From an uncultured bacterium (GTDB lineage Bacteria; Bacillota; Clostridia; Oscillospirales; Butyricicoccaceae): a stretch of 7,816 nucleotides of DNA. The DNA lies in NCBI GenBank assembly GCA_905215125.1, contig CAJMOV010000084.1, positions 1 through 7,816 of the forward strand, read 5' to 3'. Below are positions 1 to 7,100 of the stretch, piece by piece (position 1 is the first letter of the stretch; each line of letters opens with the position of its first letter). The notes under the pieces were generated by a model. The model made no database searches. It was not told where the DNA came from and saw nothing but the letters and a program-made list of their open reading frames with translations. The position numbers and the translations under genes were made by a program.

Positions 1-1
1 G

Positions 2-181
2 AAGCGGGAGTATTATCTGCCTGCATTTGTCGATCAGCTGGTGCGTTGCGGACGCGCCGACGTACAGGTGCGGCTCAGCCCCGAACAGTGGCACGGCGTC
101 ACCTATCGGGAGGATCGCGAAAGGGTCCGCGCCGCTTTTGAAGAGAAGATGCGTAGTGGGCAATACCCGCCCCTGCGGTAA
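2..181 (+). CDS. Sugar-phosphate nucleotidyltransferase-like protein, C-terminal fragment (5' end outside window)
   Basis: The frame is open from base 2 to the TAA at 179-181 and gives 59 C-terminal residues; the start lies upstream of the window. The fragment begins KREYYLPAFVDQLVRCG and continues with a QWHGVTYREDRERV stretch. This matches what I recall of the C-terminal tail of clostridial NTP_transferase-family proteins (sugar-1-phosphate nucleotidylyltransferases), whose tail reads roughly KE(Y/F)(Y/F)LP..V..L...G...V.V......W.GVTY.ED. Such enzymes join a nucleoside triphosphate to a sugar-1-phosphate in the cytoplasm, making NDP-sugars for envelope polysaccharides. The catalytic N-terminal Rossmann-like part is not visible, so substrate and activity cannot be judged. 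The stop is 30 bases before the amidohydrolase start with no terminator between, so the two genes may be co-transcribed. The family call rests on a short tail and is moderate. Confidence 0.72.
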   Translation, partial: KREYYLPAFVDQLVRCGRADVQVRLSPEQWHGVTYREDRERVRAAFEEKMRSGQYPPLR

Positions 182-211
182 AAACGAAAAGAGTAAAGCG
201 AGGTTAGGCAA

Positions 212-1333
212 ATGAACAAGCAAAATTACGTCCTGATTGAAAGCCTGCGGCATGAGCTGCATGCCCACCCAGAGCTGTCCAACCATGAAGTCTGGACAAA
301 GCAACACCTGATAGACTTCCTGCGCGAGCATACCTCGCTGGAGATACACGACGAGGGCAAATGGTTCTGGGCTGTGCGGCGCGCCGGAGAAGGTAAGCCC
401 AACATCGCTTTTCGCGCCGATTTTGACGCCCTGCCCATCGAGGAAACCTGCGATGTGCCCTACCGTTCACAGTTCCCCGGCGTCGCACACAAATGCGGGC
501 ATGACGGACATTCTGCCGCCCTGTGCGGCCTGGGGCTTGAGCTGGAGGAAATGAAGCCGGACAAAAACGTATTCCTGCTTTTTCAGCACGCCGAAGAGAC
601 GGGCGACGGCGCGTATGAAGCGCGCAGATTTATCACGGAAAATAACATTGAGGAAATTTACGCTTTTCACAACCAGCCTGGCCGTAAAAAGGATAGTATT
701 CTTATCCGTCGCGGTTCAAGTCACTGCACTTCCAAGGGCATGAGCATTGAAATGATCGGCACGCCGACCCATGCCAGCCTGCCGGAAAACGGGAAAAACC
801 CTGCTTTCGCTCTGGCTGCCGTCACCTGCGCCATCCCCGGTTTTGTCGAGCCCAGCCAGTATAAAGGACTGGTATTGTGTACCGTTATTCAGCTTGACGT
901 CGGCGAGCTCGCCTTCGGCACGGCGGCCAGTCGCGGCGTGCTGCGTGTCACCATCCGCGGGGAATATGAGGAAGAAATGGATATCCTGCAGCAGAAGCTG
1001 GAAGAGCTCAGCCGCAAAGAGGCGGAAAAATACGGCTTGGAATGTAATTTCAGCTATCAGGACTGGTTCCCTCAAACCCGTAATGACGAACGATGCTATG
1101 AAAAGGTCGTCGCTGCGGCTGCTGCCTTGGGGTACGAATGTGATCCCAATCGCGCACTCAACCGCGGTTCGGAGGATTTCGGCCACTATCAGAAGTTGAC
1201 ACGCGGCGCGATTTTCCATATCGGCGGCGGTGAAAATGTGCCCAACTTCCACACCTCAGACTTTGACTTCACCGATTCTACTATGGAAACGGCGGTCGAA
1301 ATGTTCAAAAAGCTCATTGATATGATGGAATAG
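212..1333 (+). CDS. M20D-family metallo-amidohydrolase / N-acyl-amino-acid hydrolase-like peptidase
   Basis: A complete 373-residue protein of the M20D (amidohydrolase/carboxypeptidase) family, close to the usual 370-400 residues. Seen in the sequence: the N-terminal family motif RHELHAHPELS (13-23), RADFDALPIEE (68-78), CGHDGH (95-100), HAEET (126-130), HNQP (153-156), GSEDFGHY (319-326) and a C-terminal FHTSDFDF (346-353). By family knowledge the metal ligands should be C95, H97, E129, H153 and H347, with E128 as general base; all are present, so the enzyme should be active. The region of about 175-285 is the small lid/dimerisation domain inserted in the catalytic fold. Members hydrolyse amide bonds of N-acyl amino acids, N-acetyl-diaminopimelate, p-aminobenzoyl-glutamate or amino-acid conjugates. 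The exact substrate cannot be read here. There is no signal peptide, so it should be cytoplasmic. A GAGG ribosome binding site at 200-203 sits 8 bases before the ATG. Confidence 0.92.
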   Translation: MNKQNYVLIESLRHELHAHPELSNHEVWTKQHLIDFLREHTSLEIHDEGKWFWAVRRAGEGKPNIAFRADFDALPIEETCDVPYRSQFPGVAHKCGHDGHSAALCGLGLELEEMKPDKNVFLLFQHAEETGDGAYEARRFITENNIEEIYAFHNQPGRKKDSILIRRGSSHCTSKGMSIEMIGTPTHASLPENGKNPAFALAAVTCAIPGFVEPSQYKGLVLCTVIQLDVGELAFGTAASRGVLRVTIRGEYEEEMDILQQKLEELSRKEAEKYGLECNFSYQDWFPQTRNDERCYEKVVAAAAALGYECDPNRALNRGSEDFGHYQKLTRGAIFHIGGGENVPNFHTSDFDFTDSTMETAVEMFKKLIDMME

Positions 1334-1409
1334 CCCGGTGAAAGCCGCCGCCCTCTGCTGCTTGCAGTCGACAGCATCTGCCGTTACGCCAAATGAACTG
1401 CACAGGATG

Positions 1410-1459
1410 GCAGCGCAGGGGATAATTTATCCTGGCGCTGCGCAGCTGTTACATTTTTT
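1410..1459 (+). terminator. Imperfect hairpin with delayed T-tract; possible weak terminator after the amidohydrolase
   Basis: GCAGCGC (1410-1416) pairs with GCGCTGC (1435-1441). The stem continues as AGG with CCT (1417-1419/1431-1433) and AT with AT around an AATTT loop, with small bulges at G1434 and G1420-G1421. A run of six T (1454-1459) follows, but 12 bases after the stem rather than directly after it, so this is not a textbook terminator. It is the only clear structure in the 176-base gap between the amidohydrolase and the ABC ATPase. I found no convincing promoter for the ATPase in this gap: TTACAT (1449-1454) has no good -10 partner, and GATAAT (1421-1426) lies inside the hairpin without a -35. 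It may instead partly attenuate read-through into the downstream cluster. Confidence 0.35.
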
Positions 1460-1509
1460 CCTGAAAAGCGGTCACATTAACGTCAGAACACAAAAAAGGG
1501 GCGTTAGCT

Positions 1510-2175
1510 GTGATCGAGCTCAGCCATGTCAGTAAGGTCTACCGGGGGCGCGAAGGGGAGATTCATGCCCTTCGTGATGTTTCCCTGCAAATCGGCGAAG
1601 GGGAATTTATTTCCATCATCGGCTCTTCGGGATCGGGAAAATCGACGCTGATGAACATTCTCGGCTGTCTGGATGAGGCAACGGAGGGCACATATACCCT
1701 GTTTGGCCAGCCGGTCAAAGGGCTGCGCGGACGGACGATGGCCCATGTGCGCAACCGAGAAATTGGCTTTGTTTTTCAGCACTTCAATCTGGTCGGCGGG
1801 CTGACTGCTTTCCGCAATGTTGAGCTCCCGCTCATCCTGCGCGGGGAAAAGCCGGCGGTGCGTCGCGAAAAAGCGCGGAAGGCGCTGGCCGGCGTCGGCC
1901 TGGAGCAGCGGCAGGGGCATTTGCCCGCCCAGCTTTCCGGCGGGCAGCAGCAGCGAGTCGCTATCGCGCGGGCTTTGGTCACGGATCCCCGCCTTGTATT
2001 GGCAGATGAGCCGACCGGCAACCTGGATGGGCCTTCGTCCGACGCCGTTATGGGCCTGCTGGCTGATATCCACGCAGCCGGGCGCACCGTTGTGCTCATC
2101 ACGCATGACCCGGCCGTCGCCGCCCGGGCGGAAAGGATCATCCGCATTGAAAACGGTCGCATAACCCCACTCTAG
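1510..2175 (+). CDS. ABC transporter ATP-binding protein, MacB/LolD-type, without adjacent permease
   Basis: A complete 221-residue ABC ATPase starting at GTG (1510); an AAAGGGG ribosome binding site ends at 1501, 8 bases upstream. All nucleotide-binding motifs are present: an aromatic Tyr (Y11) near the N-terminus, Walker A GSSGSGKST (38-46), Q-loop Q90 in GFVFQHFNL, signature LSGGQQQR (142-149), Walker B LVLADEP (162-168, with D166 and E167), D-loop TGNLD (169-173) and H-loop H199 in ITHD. The length, the LNILG-like MNILGCLD stretch and the FQHFNLVGGLTAFRNVELPL block are typical of the MacB/LolD/FtsE-like subfamily. Those proteins drive FtsX-fold permeases for export of peptides, lipids or antibiotics, or for mechanotransmission at the envelope. 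Usually the permease gene is next door; here the next gene, 14 bases on, is a deaminase. The partner is therefore elsewhere or lost. It is the first gene of the tight 1510-3905 cluster. Confidence 0.92.
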   Translation: MIELSHVSKVYRGREGEIHALRDVSLQIGEGEFISIIGSSGSGKSTLMNILGCLDEATEGTYTLFGQPVKGLRGRTMAHVRNREIGFVFQHFNLVGGLTAFRNVELPLILRGEKPAVRREKARKALAGVGLEQRQGHLPAQLSGGQQQRVAIARALVTDPRLVLADEPTGNLDGPSSDAVMGLLADIHAAGRTVVLITHDPAVAARAERIIRIENGRITPL

Positions 2176-2189
2176 AAAGGAAGATGGCC

Positions 2190-2684
2190 ATGGACAGAAG
2201 GGACAAACAGAATTATTACCTGGATATTGCCCAGACGGTGCTGGAGCGTGGAACCTGCCTGCGCCGCAACGTCGGCGCTATTATTGTCAAAAATGACGTC
2301 ATTATTTCCACAGGCTATGCCGGCGCACCGCGCGGACGGGTTAACTGCAGCGATATCGGCGTATGCCGCAGGGAGAAGCTGGGCATCCCGCGCGGGCAGC
2401 GGTATGAGCTTTGCCGCTCAGTACATGCTGAAGCCAACGCCATCATCGCCGCGTCGAGAGAGGAAATGCTGGGCGCCACCCTTTACCTTGCAATGAAGGA
2501 TGTACGCACAGGAGAGCTGGTGCCGGACGCCAGCCCCTGCAACATGTGCCGCCGCATGATCATCAACGCCGGAATTGACAACGTCGTCGTACGAAACACC
2601 GACAGCGATTATACGGTCTACCCCGTCTCAAGGTGGATTGAAGAGGATGACATCCTGCCGGAGGATCAGCTGAATACATACTAA
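2190..2684 (+). CDS. Deoxycytidylate (dCMP)/cytidine deaminase-family zinc enzyme
   Basis: A 164-residue zinc-dependent deaminase of the dCMP deaminase (ComEB-like) family. Numbered from the ATG at 2190, the active site is SVHAEANAI (H79 zinc ligand, E81 proton shuttle) plus PCNMC (116-120; C117 and C120 zinc ligands). The upstream TGYAGAPRGRVNC (41-53) resembles the nucleotide-binding TGYNGxPxG..C segment of dCMP deaminases. C23 and C53 could contribute to the second zinc site seen in phage T4 dCMP deaminase, but that is inference. Known family role: dCMP to dUMP, feeding thymidylate synthesis; related proteins may clean up modified bases. Two in-frame ATGs exist (2184 and 2190). AGGA (2178-2181) is only 2 bases from the first but 8 from the second, so 2190 is the better start; the 2184 version adds Met-Ala. 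It lies 14 bases after the ATPase stop and 15 before the next gene, so it is very likely in one operon. Confidence 0.88.
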   Translation: MDRRDKQNYYLDIAQTVLERGTCLRRNVGAIIVKNDVIISTGYAGAPRGRVNCSDIGVCRREKLGIPRGQRYELCRSVHAEANAIIAASREEMLGATLYLAMKDVRTGELVPDASPCNMCRRMIINAGIDNVVVRNTDSDYTVYPVSRWIEEDDILPEDQLNTY

Positions 2685-2699
2685 ATAGGAGAGAGAACC

Positions 2700-3056
2700 A
2701 TGCGATTTGCCCATATGAATTTTAACGTCCGCGATTTGGACGCCAGCCTGGCTTTTTACAACCAGGCCCTTGGCCTGAAGGAACAGAGCCGCATTGAAAA
2801 GGAGGGATTTGTCATCTGCTACCTGGGGGATGGCAAAAGCGATTTTCAGCTTGAGCTGACATGGCTGAAGGATCACCCGCAGCCCTATGATCTCGGCGAG
2901 TGTGAGTTCCATCTCGCCTTTGTGACGCCTGATTTTGACGCGGCCCATCAAAAACACGCCGACATGGGCTGTATCTGTATGGAAAATGCCGATATGGGAA
3001 TTTATTTTATCGAAGACCCGGACGGTTACTGGCTGGAGATCGTTCCCACCCGATAA
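2700..3056 (+). CDS. VOC-superfamily protein, glyoxalase I (lactoylglutathione lyase)-like
   Basis: A complete 118-residue protein made of two beta-alpha-beta-beta-beta modules of the vicinal oxygen chelate fold. Seen: RFAHMNFNVRDLDASLAFYNQALGL at the start (module 1), FQLELT, then ECEFHLAFVTPDFDAA (module 2) and the ending IYFIEDPDGYWLEIVPTR. By alignment in my head with bacterial GloA, the four metal ligands are H5, E52, H71 and E113. All four are present, so a Ni/Zn-dependent glyoxalase-I-type active site is plausible. Glyoxalase I isomerises the methylglyoxal-thiol hemithioacetal to a lactoyl thioester. In Clostridia, which often lack glutathione, the real substrate may be another thiol adduct, and sister VOC families (fosfomycin or dioxygenase-like) share the fold. 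The ribosome binding site AGGAGAG (2687-2693) is 6 bases before the ATG. It is the third gene of the cluster. Confidence 0.85.
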   Translation: MRFAHMNFNVRDLDASLAFYNQALGLKEQSRIEKEGFVICYLGDGKSDFQLELTWLKDHPQPYDLGECEFHLAFVTPDFDAAHQKHADMGCICMENADMGIYFIEDPDGYWLEIVPTR

Positions 3057-3077
3057 TAAAGAAAAGAGGAAAGCCCG

Positions 3078-3905
3078 ATGGAGTACACCTTAAAGCCGGT
3101 GACGCCCGCACTGCTTCCCGAAGCCCTGCGTGTAGAGCACGCCGCAATGGGAGATCACTGCTATCTTGGCGATGTTTATGATTATTACACTGCGACAAAG
3201 GGCGAGCTGACAGCTGCCTTTGCAGGGGAGAGACTGGTCGGCATCGGCAAATTCACCGTCCTGTGGGATGGATCCGGCTGGCTAGAAACCCTGCGGGTTG
3301 AGCCCGACTGGCAGCGCAAAGGGGTGGGAACAGCCCTGTATCGCCGCTATATGGAGCAGGCCCGGCAGTATCGCTGCCCTGCCCTGCGGATGTATACCGG
3401 GGTGAATAACGTTGCCAGCGCCGCGTTGGCACGGCGCTTTGGGCTGGAAAGGGCCGGCCAGTTCCGTGAGTACATCAGCAAAGACCTGGGTGGCGGCAGC
3501 GCGGGAGGTTTTGTCCTGGCCTCGCCTGACGAGGCCGCGCGGCTGCTTACGCCTTATTTCGATACTAACAATGGTTCTGCCGTTATGAACCGCACCTATT
3601 ACCGTCTCAACGCCGAAACCTTCTGCGGGCTGGCGGCGGCGGGGATGGTATGGCATGAAGCGTCGTCCGGCAGCATCGCCGTGGTCGGCGCGCGCTTTCA
3701 GCCCGATAAGGGGCTGCACATCGGCCTGCTGGGCGGAGATATTGTCCGAGGGCTGTCATTGGCTCGGGCTTTGGCAAAAGCCCGCGGCAGCGGGCGGCTG
3801 GTATGCAACTTTGCTTTGGAAAATACCGCCCTGGAAGCCGCGCTCAAGGAAGGCGGCTTTACCGCGCCGGGCGAGGATTTCATCACCATGGAAGTCAAAT
3901 TGTAA
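3078..3905 (+). CDS. GNAT-family N-acetyltransferase with a second, degenerate C-terminal half
   Basis: A complete 275-residue protein. The N-terminal part (about 1-140) is a normal GNAT domain: strand GERLVGIGKFTVLWDG (50-65), then LETLRVEPDWQRKGVGTAL (69-87). The latter carries the acetyl-CoA pyrophosphate loop Q79-R-K-G-V-G84, and motif B is YTGVNNVASAALARRFGLERAG (106-127). This region should bind acetyl-CoA and transfer acetyl to an amine; the substrate is not deducible. Residues about 145-275 have no second QxxGxG loop but end in NTALEAALKEGGF (249-261) and EDFITMEVKL, the order expected of a decayed second GNAT fold. A two-domain GNAT or a substrate-binding extension is therefore likely. 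AGGA (3067-3070) lies 7 bases before the ATG. It is the last gene of the cluster, 21 bases after the VOC gene and followed by a terminator. Confidence 0.85.
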   Translation: MEYTLKPVTPALLPEALRVEHAAMGDHCYLGDVYDYYTATKGELTAAFAGERLVGIGKFTVLWDGSGWLETLRVEPDWQRKGVGTALYRRYMEQARQYRCPALRMYTGVNNVASAALARRFGLERAGQFREYISKDLGGGSAGGFVLASPDEAARLLTPYFDTNNGSAVMNRTYYRLNAETFCGLAAAGMVWHEASSGSIAVVGARFQPDKGLHIGLLGGDIVRGLSLARALAKARGSGRLVCNFALENTALEAALKEGGFTAPGEDFITMEVKL

Positions 3906-3921
3906 AACGAAGGAACGAAAG

Positions 3922-3951
3922 CAGCCGGGGGCGCATCCGCCGGCTGTTTTT
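3922..3951 (+). terminator. Rho-independent terminator of the 1510-3905 gene cluster
   Basis: CAGCCGG (3922-3928) pairs with CCGGCTG (3940-3946). Two further G-C pairs form inside after a single mismatch, and five T (3947-3951) follow at once. The flanks GAACG..AAAG and TTTTTGCGTTC extend the symmetry outward. It starts 17 bases after the acetyltransferase stop and points in the right direction, so it is the natural end of the plus-strand transcript. Confidence 0.85.
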
Positions 3952-3967
3952 GCGTTCAAAAAGGGCA

Positions 3968-4033
3968 GGCCGCAGTGCTGCAGCCCGGCCCCGAAAAGGT
4001 ATGGAGGGCCTTTTATGCCGGTGAAAACCGGCA
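3968..4033. other. Run of three short hairpins between the convergent genes, one GAAA-capped
   Basis: Three stems follow each other almost without gaps. GGCCG (3968-3972) pairs with CGGCC (3986-3990). AAAAGG (3994-3999) pairs with CCTTTT (4009-4014). TGCCGGT (4016-4022) pairs perfectly with ACCGGCA (4027-4033) around a GAAA tetraloop (4023-4026) when read on the plus strand. A GNRA tetraloop is a hallmark of folded RNA and is found only on the plus-strand reading (the minus strand gives TTTC). An alternative pairing, GGCCC (3987-3991) with GGGCC (4006-4010), would exclude the first two stems. No known RNA family was recognised. The function is unknown; a structured RNA, a transcript 3' tail from read-through, or a dispersed repeat are all possible. 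Confidence 0.45.
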
Positions 4034-4081
4034 CAGGCAGGCGCGGTCCGAAACAAAGCGCCATTCGGGCAGCGCCGCCTG
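4034..4081. repeat. Long imperfect inverted repeat (17-bp hairpin) in the convergent intergenic region
   Basis: The left arm 4034-4052 pairs with the right arm 4064-4081. Five pairs (4034-4038 with 4077-4081) are followed by a bulged A4039, then GGCGC (4040-4044) with GCGCC (4072-4076). A single G4045/A4071 mismatch comes next, then seven pairs (4046-4052 with 4064-4070, including one T-G wobble) close an 11-base loop (4053-4063). It abuts the GAAA hairpin at 4033 with no spacer and ends 15 bases before the PFOR terminator stem. No T-tract follows on either strand, so it is not a terminator. It may be part of a structured RNA or a palindromic intergenic repeat; only one copy lies in this window. 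Confidence 0.5.
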
Positions 4082-4092
4082 GCGTAATACAG

Positions 4093-4126
4093 AAAAATGC
4101 CGCAGGATCATGAGATCCTGCGGCAT
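4093..4126 (-). terminator. Rho-independent terminator of the PFOR gene, possibly bidirectional
   Basis: ATGCCGCAGGATC (4097-4109) and GATCCTGCGGCAT (4114-4126) form a perfect 13-bp stem with a 4-base loop. On the minus strand it begins 30 bases beyond the PFOR stop and is followed by a T-run (complement of A4093-A4097, partly within the last stem pair). On the plus strand the stem is followed by AATTTT, so it could also stop read-through from the opposing cluster. This fits its position between convergent genes. Confidence 0.9.
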
Positions 4127-4155
4127 AATTTTGATGTCAGGGAATCGGCCGGGAA

Positions 4156-7100
4156 TTAGTCCTGAGCGGCCAGCTTTTCGAGACGGGCGTACTTGGCCTT
4201 TGCCGTCTTCTCGGCCAGGGCGAACAGGTCGCCAGCGCGATCCGGGAAGGTACGGGTCAGGGCGGTGTAACGCACTTCGTTCTTCAGGAAGTCCTGATAG
4301 GAGCCGGTCGGGGCTTTGCTGTCCAGCTGGAAGCCGTTCTTGCCCTCGTTCGCGATTCTGGGATCGTAACGGAACAGGTGCCAGTAGCCGGCATCGACAG
4401 CGGCCTTGATCTCAGCCTGGGAGTTGGACATGCCGCCCTTGACGCCGTGCATCTCGCAGGGGGCGTAGCCAATGACCAGGGACGGCCCCTGATAGCTTTC
4501 CGCCTCGGTCAGAGCGCGGACGGTCTGGGCTTTGTCAGCGCCCATGCCGATCTGAGCGACATAGACATAGCCATAGGACATGGCGATGCCGGCCAGATCC
4601 TTCTTGGCGATGGCTTTGCCGGCTGCGGCAAACTGGGCGACCTGGCCAATCTGGGTGGCCTTGGAAGCCTGGCCGCCAGTGTTGGAGTACACTTCGGTGT
4701 CAAAGACCAGGATGTTGACATCCTCGCCGGAGGCGATGACATGGTCAAGGCCGCCGTAGCCGATGTCATAGGCCCAGCCGTCGCCGCCGAAGATCCAGAT
4801 GGATTTCTTGACGAGGAAGTCCTTGTCCTTCAGGATTTCGACGCACTGCGGGCAGCCGTCCTTAGCGCCCTGCTCAAGCAGCGGCAGCAGCTCGGCGGTG
4901 GCAGCGGTGGAGCCCTTGGCGTCCAGCATGTTCTCAATCCAGTTTTCGCAGGCCTTCTTCAGCTCCGGCTTAGAGGTGTCTTCCGCCAGCTTACCCAGGC
5001 GGCTCTTCAGGCGCAGGCGCAGCTGCTTGACAGCGGTGGCCATGCCCAGGCCATATTCGGCGTTGTCCTCAAACAGCGAGTTGGCCCAGGCGGGACCCTT
5101 GCCCTGCTTGTTGACGGTGTAGGGCATCGCGGGAGCGCTGCCGCCCCAGATGGAGGAACAGCCGGTGGCGTTGGCGACGTACATTCTCTCGCCAAACAGC
5201 TGGGTAACAAGGCGGGCGTATGCCGTCTCGACGCAGCCTGCGCAGGCGCCGGAGTACTCGAGCAGCGGCTGCTTAAACTGGCTGCCCTTGACGGTGTCGA
5301 CGGCGAAGGGAACTTCCTTCGGCTCGACGTGCTCGATGCAGTAGTTGTAAACAGCCTGCTGATCGGCCTGGGTCGACTGCGGCTTCATGACCAGGGCCTT
5401 GTTTTTAGACGGGCAGACGTTGGCGCACAGGTTGCAGCCCATGCAGTCCAGCGGGGAGATGGACATGGTGAACTTGTACTCTTCGCAGCCCTTGCCCATC
5501 ATCTTGACGCTCTTGAGGGCGGAGGGGGCCTTGCTCACATCGTCGGCGCTCAGAACAAAGGGACGGATGGTTGCGTGCGGGCAGACAAAGGCGCACTGGT
5601 TGCACTGGATGCAGTTTTCGGGGATCCACTCGGGCACGTCGACGGCAACGCCACGCTTTTCATAAGCGGAACCGCCGGAGGGGAAGGTGCCGTCAGGGGC
5701 GCTTTCAAAGGTGGAGACGGGCAGCGCGTCGCCCTTCATGTCGTTGACGGGGATGAGGATGTCCTTGACAAACTTGACCAGCTCGGGGCGGTTGCCCTCG
5801 ATGACGGGGGCGGCGGTGTCGTCCTTCAGGCTGGCCCAGGCGGCGGGGACGTCGATCTTGGTCAGCGCGTCGACGCCGGCATCGATGGCGGCGTAGTTCA
5901 TGTTGACGATATCCTCGCCCTTCTTGCCGTAGCTCTTCTTGGCGGCGTCCTTCATGTAGCCGACAGCTTCGTCAATGGGGATGATGTTAGCCAGCTTGAA
6001 GAAGGCCGACTGCAAAATGGTGTTGGTGCGCTTGCCCATGCCGATTTCGCGGGCCTTGTCAATGGCGTTGACGATATAGAAGGAGATATTGTTCTGGGCG
6101 ATATAGGCCTTCATCTTGTTGGGCAGGTGCTGCTCCAGCTCGGCGGGGATCCACTGGCAGTTGAGCAGGAAGGTGCCGCCCGGCTTGACGTCCTGCACCA
6201 TGTCATAACGGGTGACATAGCTCGGGTTGTGGCAGGCGACAAAGTCGGCCTTGCTGACATAGTAGGTGCTGCGGATGGGCTTGTCGCCGAAGCGCAGGTG
6301 GGAAATGGTGATGCCGCCCGTCTTCTTGGAATCGTACTGGAAGTACGCCTGGGCGTATTTATCGGTGTGGTCGCCGATGATTTTGATGGAGTTCTTGTTG
6401 GCGCCGACAGTGCCGTCGCCGCCCAGACCCCAGAATTTGCAGGCGATGGTGCCTTCTGCCGAGGTGTCGGGCACGGACGCGGGGCGGGGCAGGGACAGGT
6501 TGGTCACATCGTCGACAATGCCGATGGTGTAGTGCTTCTTGGGCTGGGTGGACTTCATGTTTTCATAGACGGCAAAAACATCCTCGGGCGGGGTGTCCTT
6601 GGAGCCCAGGCCGTAACGGCCGCCGGTGACGGCGATGCTCTGACGGCCTTCGGCCTCCAGTGCGGCGACGACGTCGAGGAAGAGCGGCTCGCCCAGAGCG
6701 CCCGCCTCCTTGGTGCGGTCAAGCACGGAGATGCGCTGGCAGGTCTGCGGGATGGCGGCGGCCAGCTTGCTGGAAACGAAGGGGCGGAACAGGCGGACTT
6801 TGACCAGGCCGACCTTTTCGCCATGGGCCAGCTTGTAATCGATGACCTCTTCGATGGTGTCGCAGATGGAGCCCATGGCGACGATGACATCGGTGGCGTC
6901 GGGCGCGCCGTAGTAGTTGAACAGCTGGTAGTCGCTGCCGATCTTGGCGTTGACCTTGCCCATATACTCTTCAACAATGCCGGGCACGGCTTCGTAATAG
7001 GGGTTGCAGGCTTCGCGGGCCTGGAAGTAGATGTCGGGGTTCTGGGCGGTGCCGCGCTGCACAGGATGCTCGGGGCTGAGGGCGCGCTTGCGGAAGGCTT

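Noticed and set aside
27..215. 62-codon plus-strand frame at the left edge
   Set aside because: It overlaps in another frame the nucleotidyltransferase tail (2-181), which has recognisable family sequence; this frame has none.
716..1252. Minus-strand frame of 178 codons antisense to the amidohydrolase; likewise 1504-2106 antisense to the ATPase
   Set aside because: Both are shadows of genes with full catalytic motif sets and contain no recognisable domain.
1421..1426. GATAAT as a -10 box for the ATPase cluster
   Set aside because: There is no acceptable -35 at 16-18 bases upstream, and the hexamer lies inside the arm and loop of the hairpin.
1338..1535. 65-codon frame starting at GTG between the amidohydrolase and the ATPase
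   Set aside because: No ribosome binding site, no recognisable sequence, crosses the 1410-1441 hairpin and overlaps the ATPase start.
2184..2189. First ATG of the deaminase (adds Met-Ala)
   Set aside because: The AGGA site is only 2 bases away from it, versus 8 from the ATG at 2190. The difference is two residues and the first start cannot be wholly excluded.
4015..4113. 32-residue plus-strand small ORF (MPVKTGTGRRGPKQ...) with GGAGG 7 bases upstream
   Set aside because: It lies beyond the cluster terminator, has no promoter, runs through the long hairpin and ends inside the PFOR terminator stem; the bases are better explained by RNA structure. Homologues with conserved coding would reopen it.
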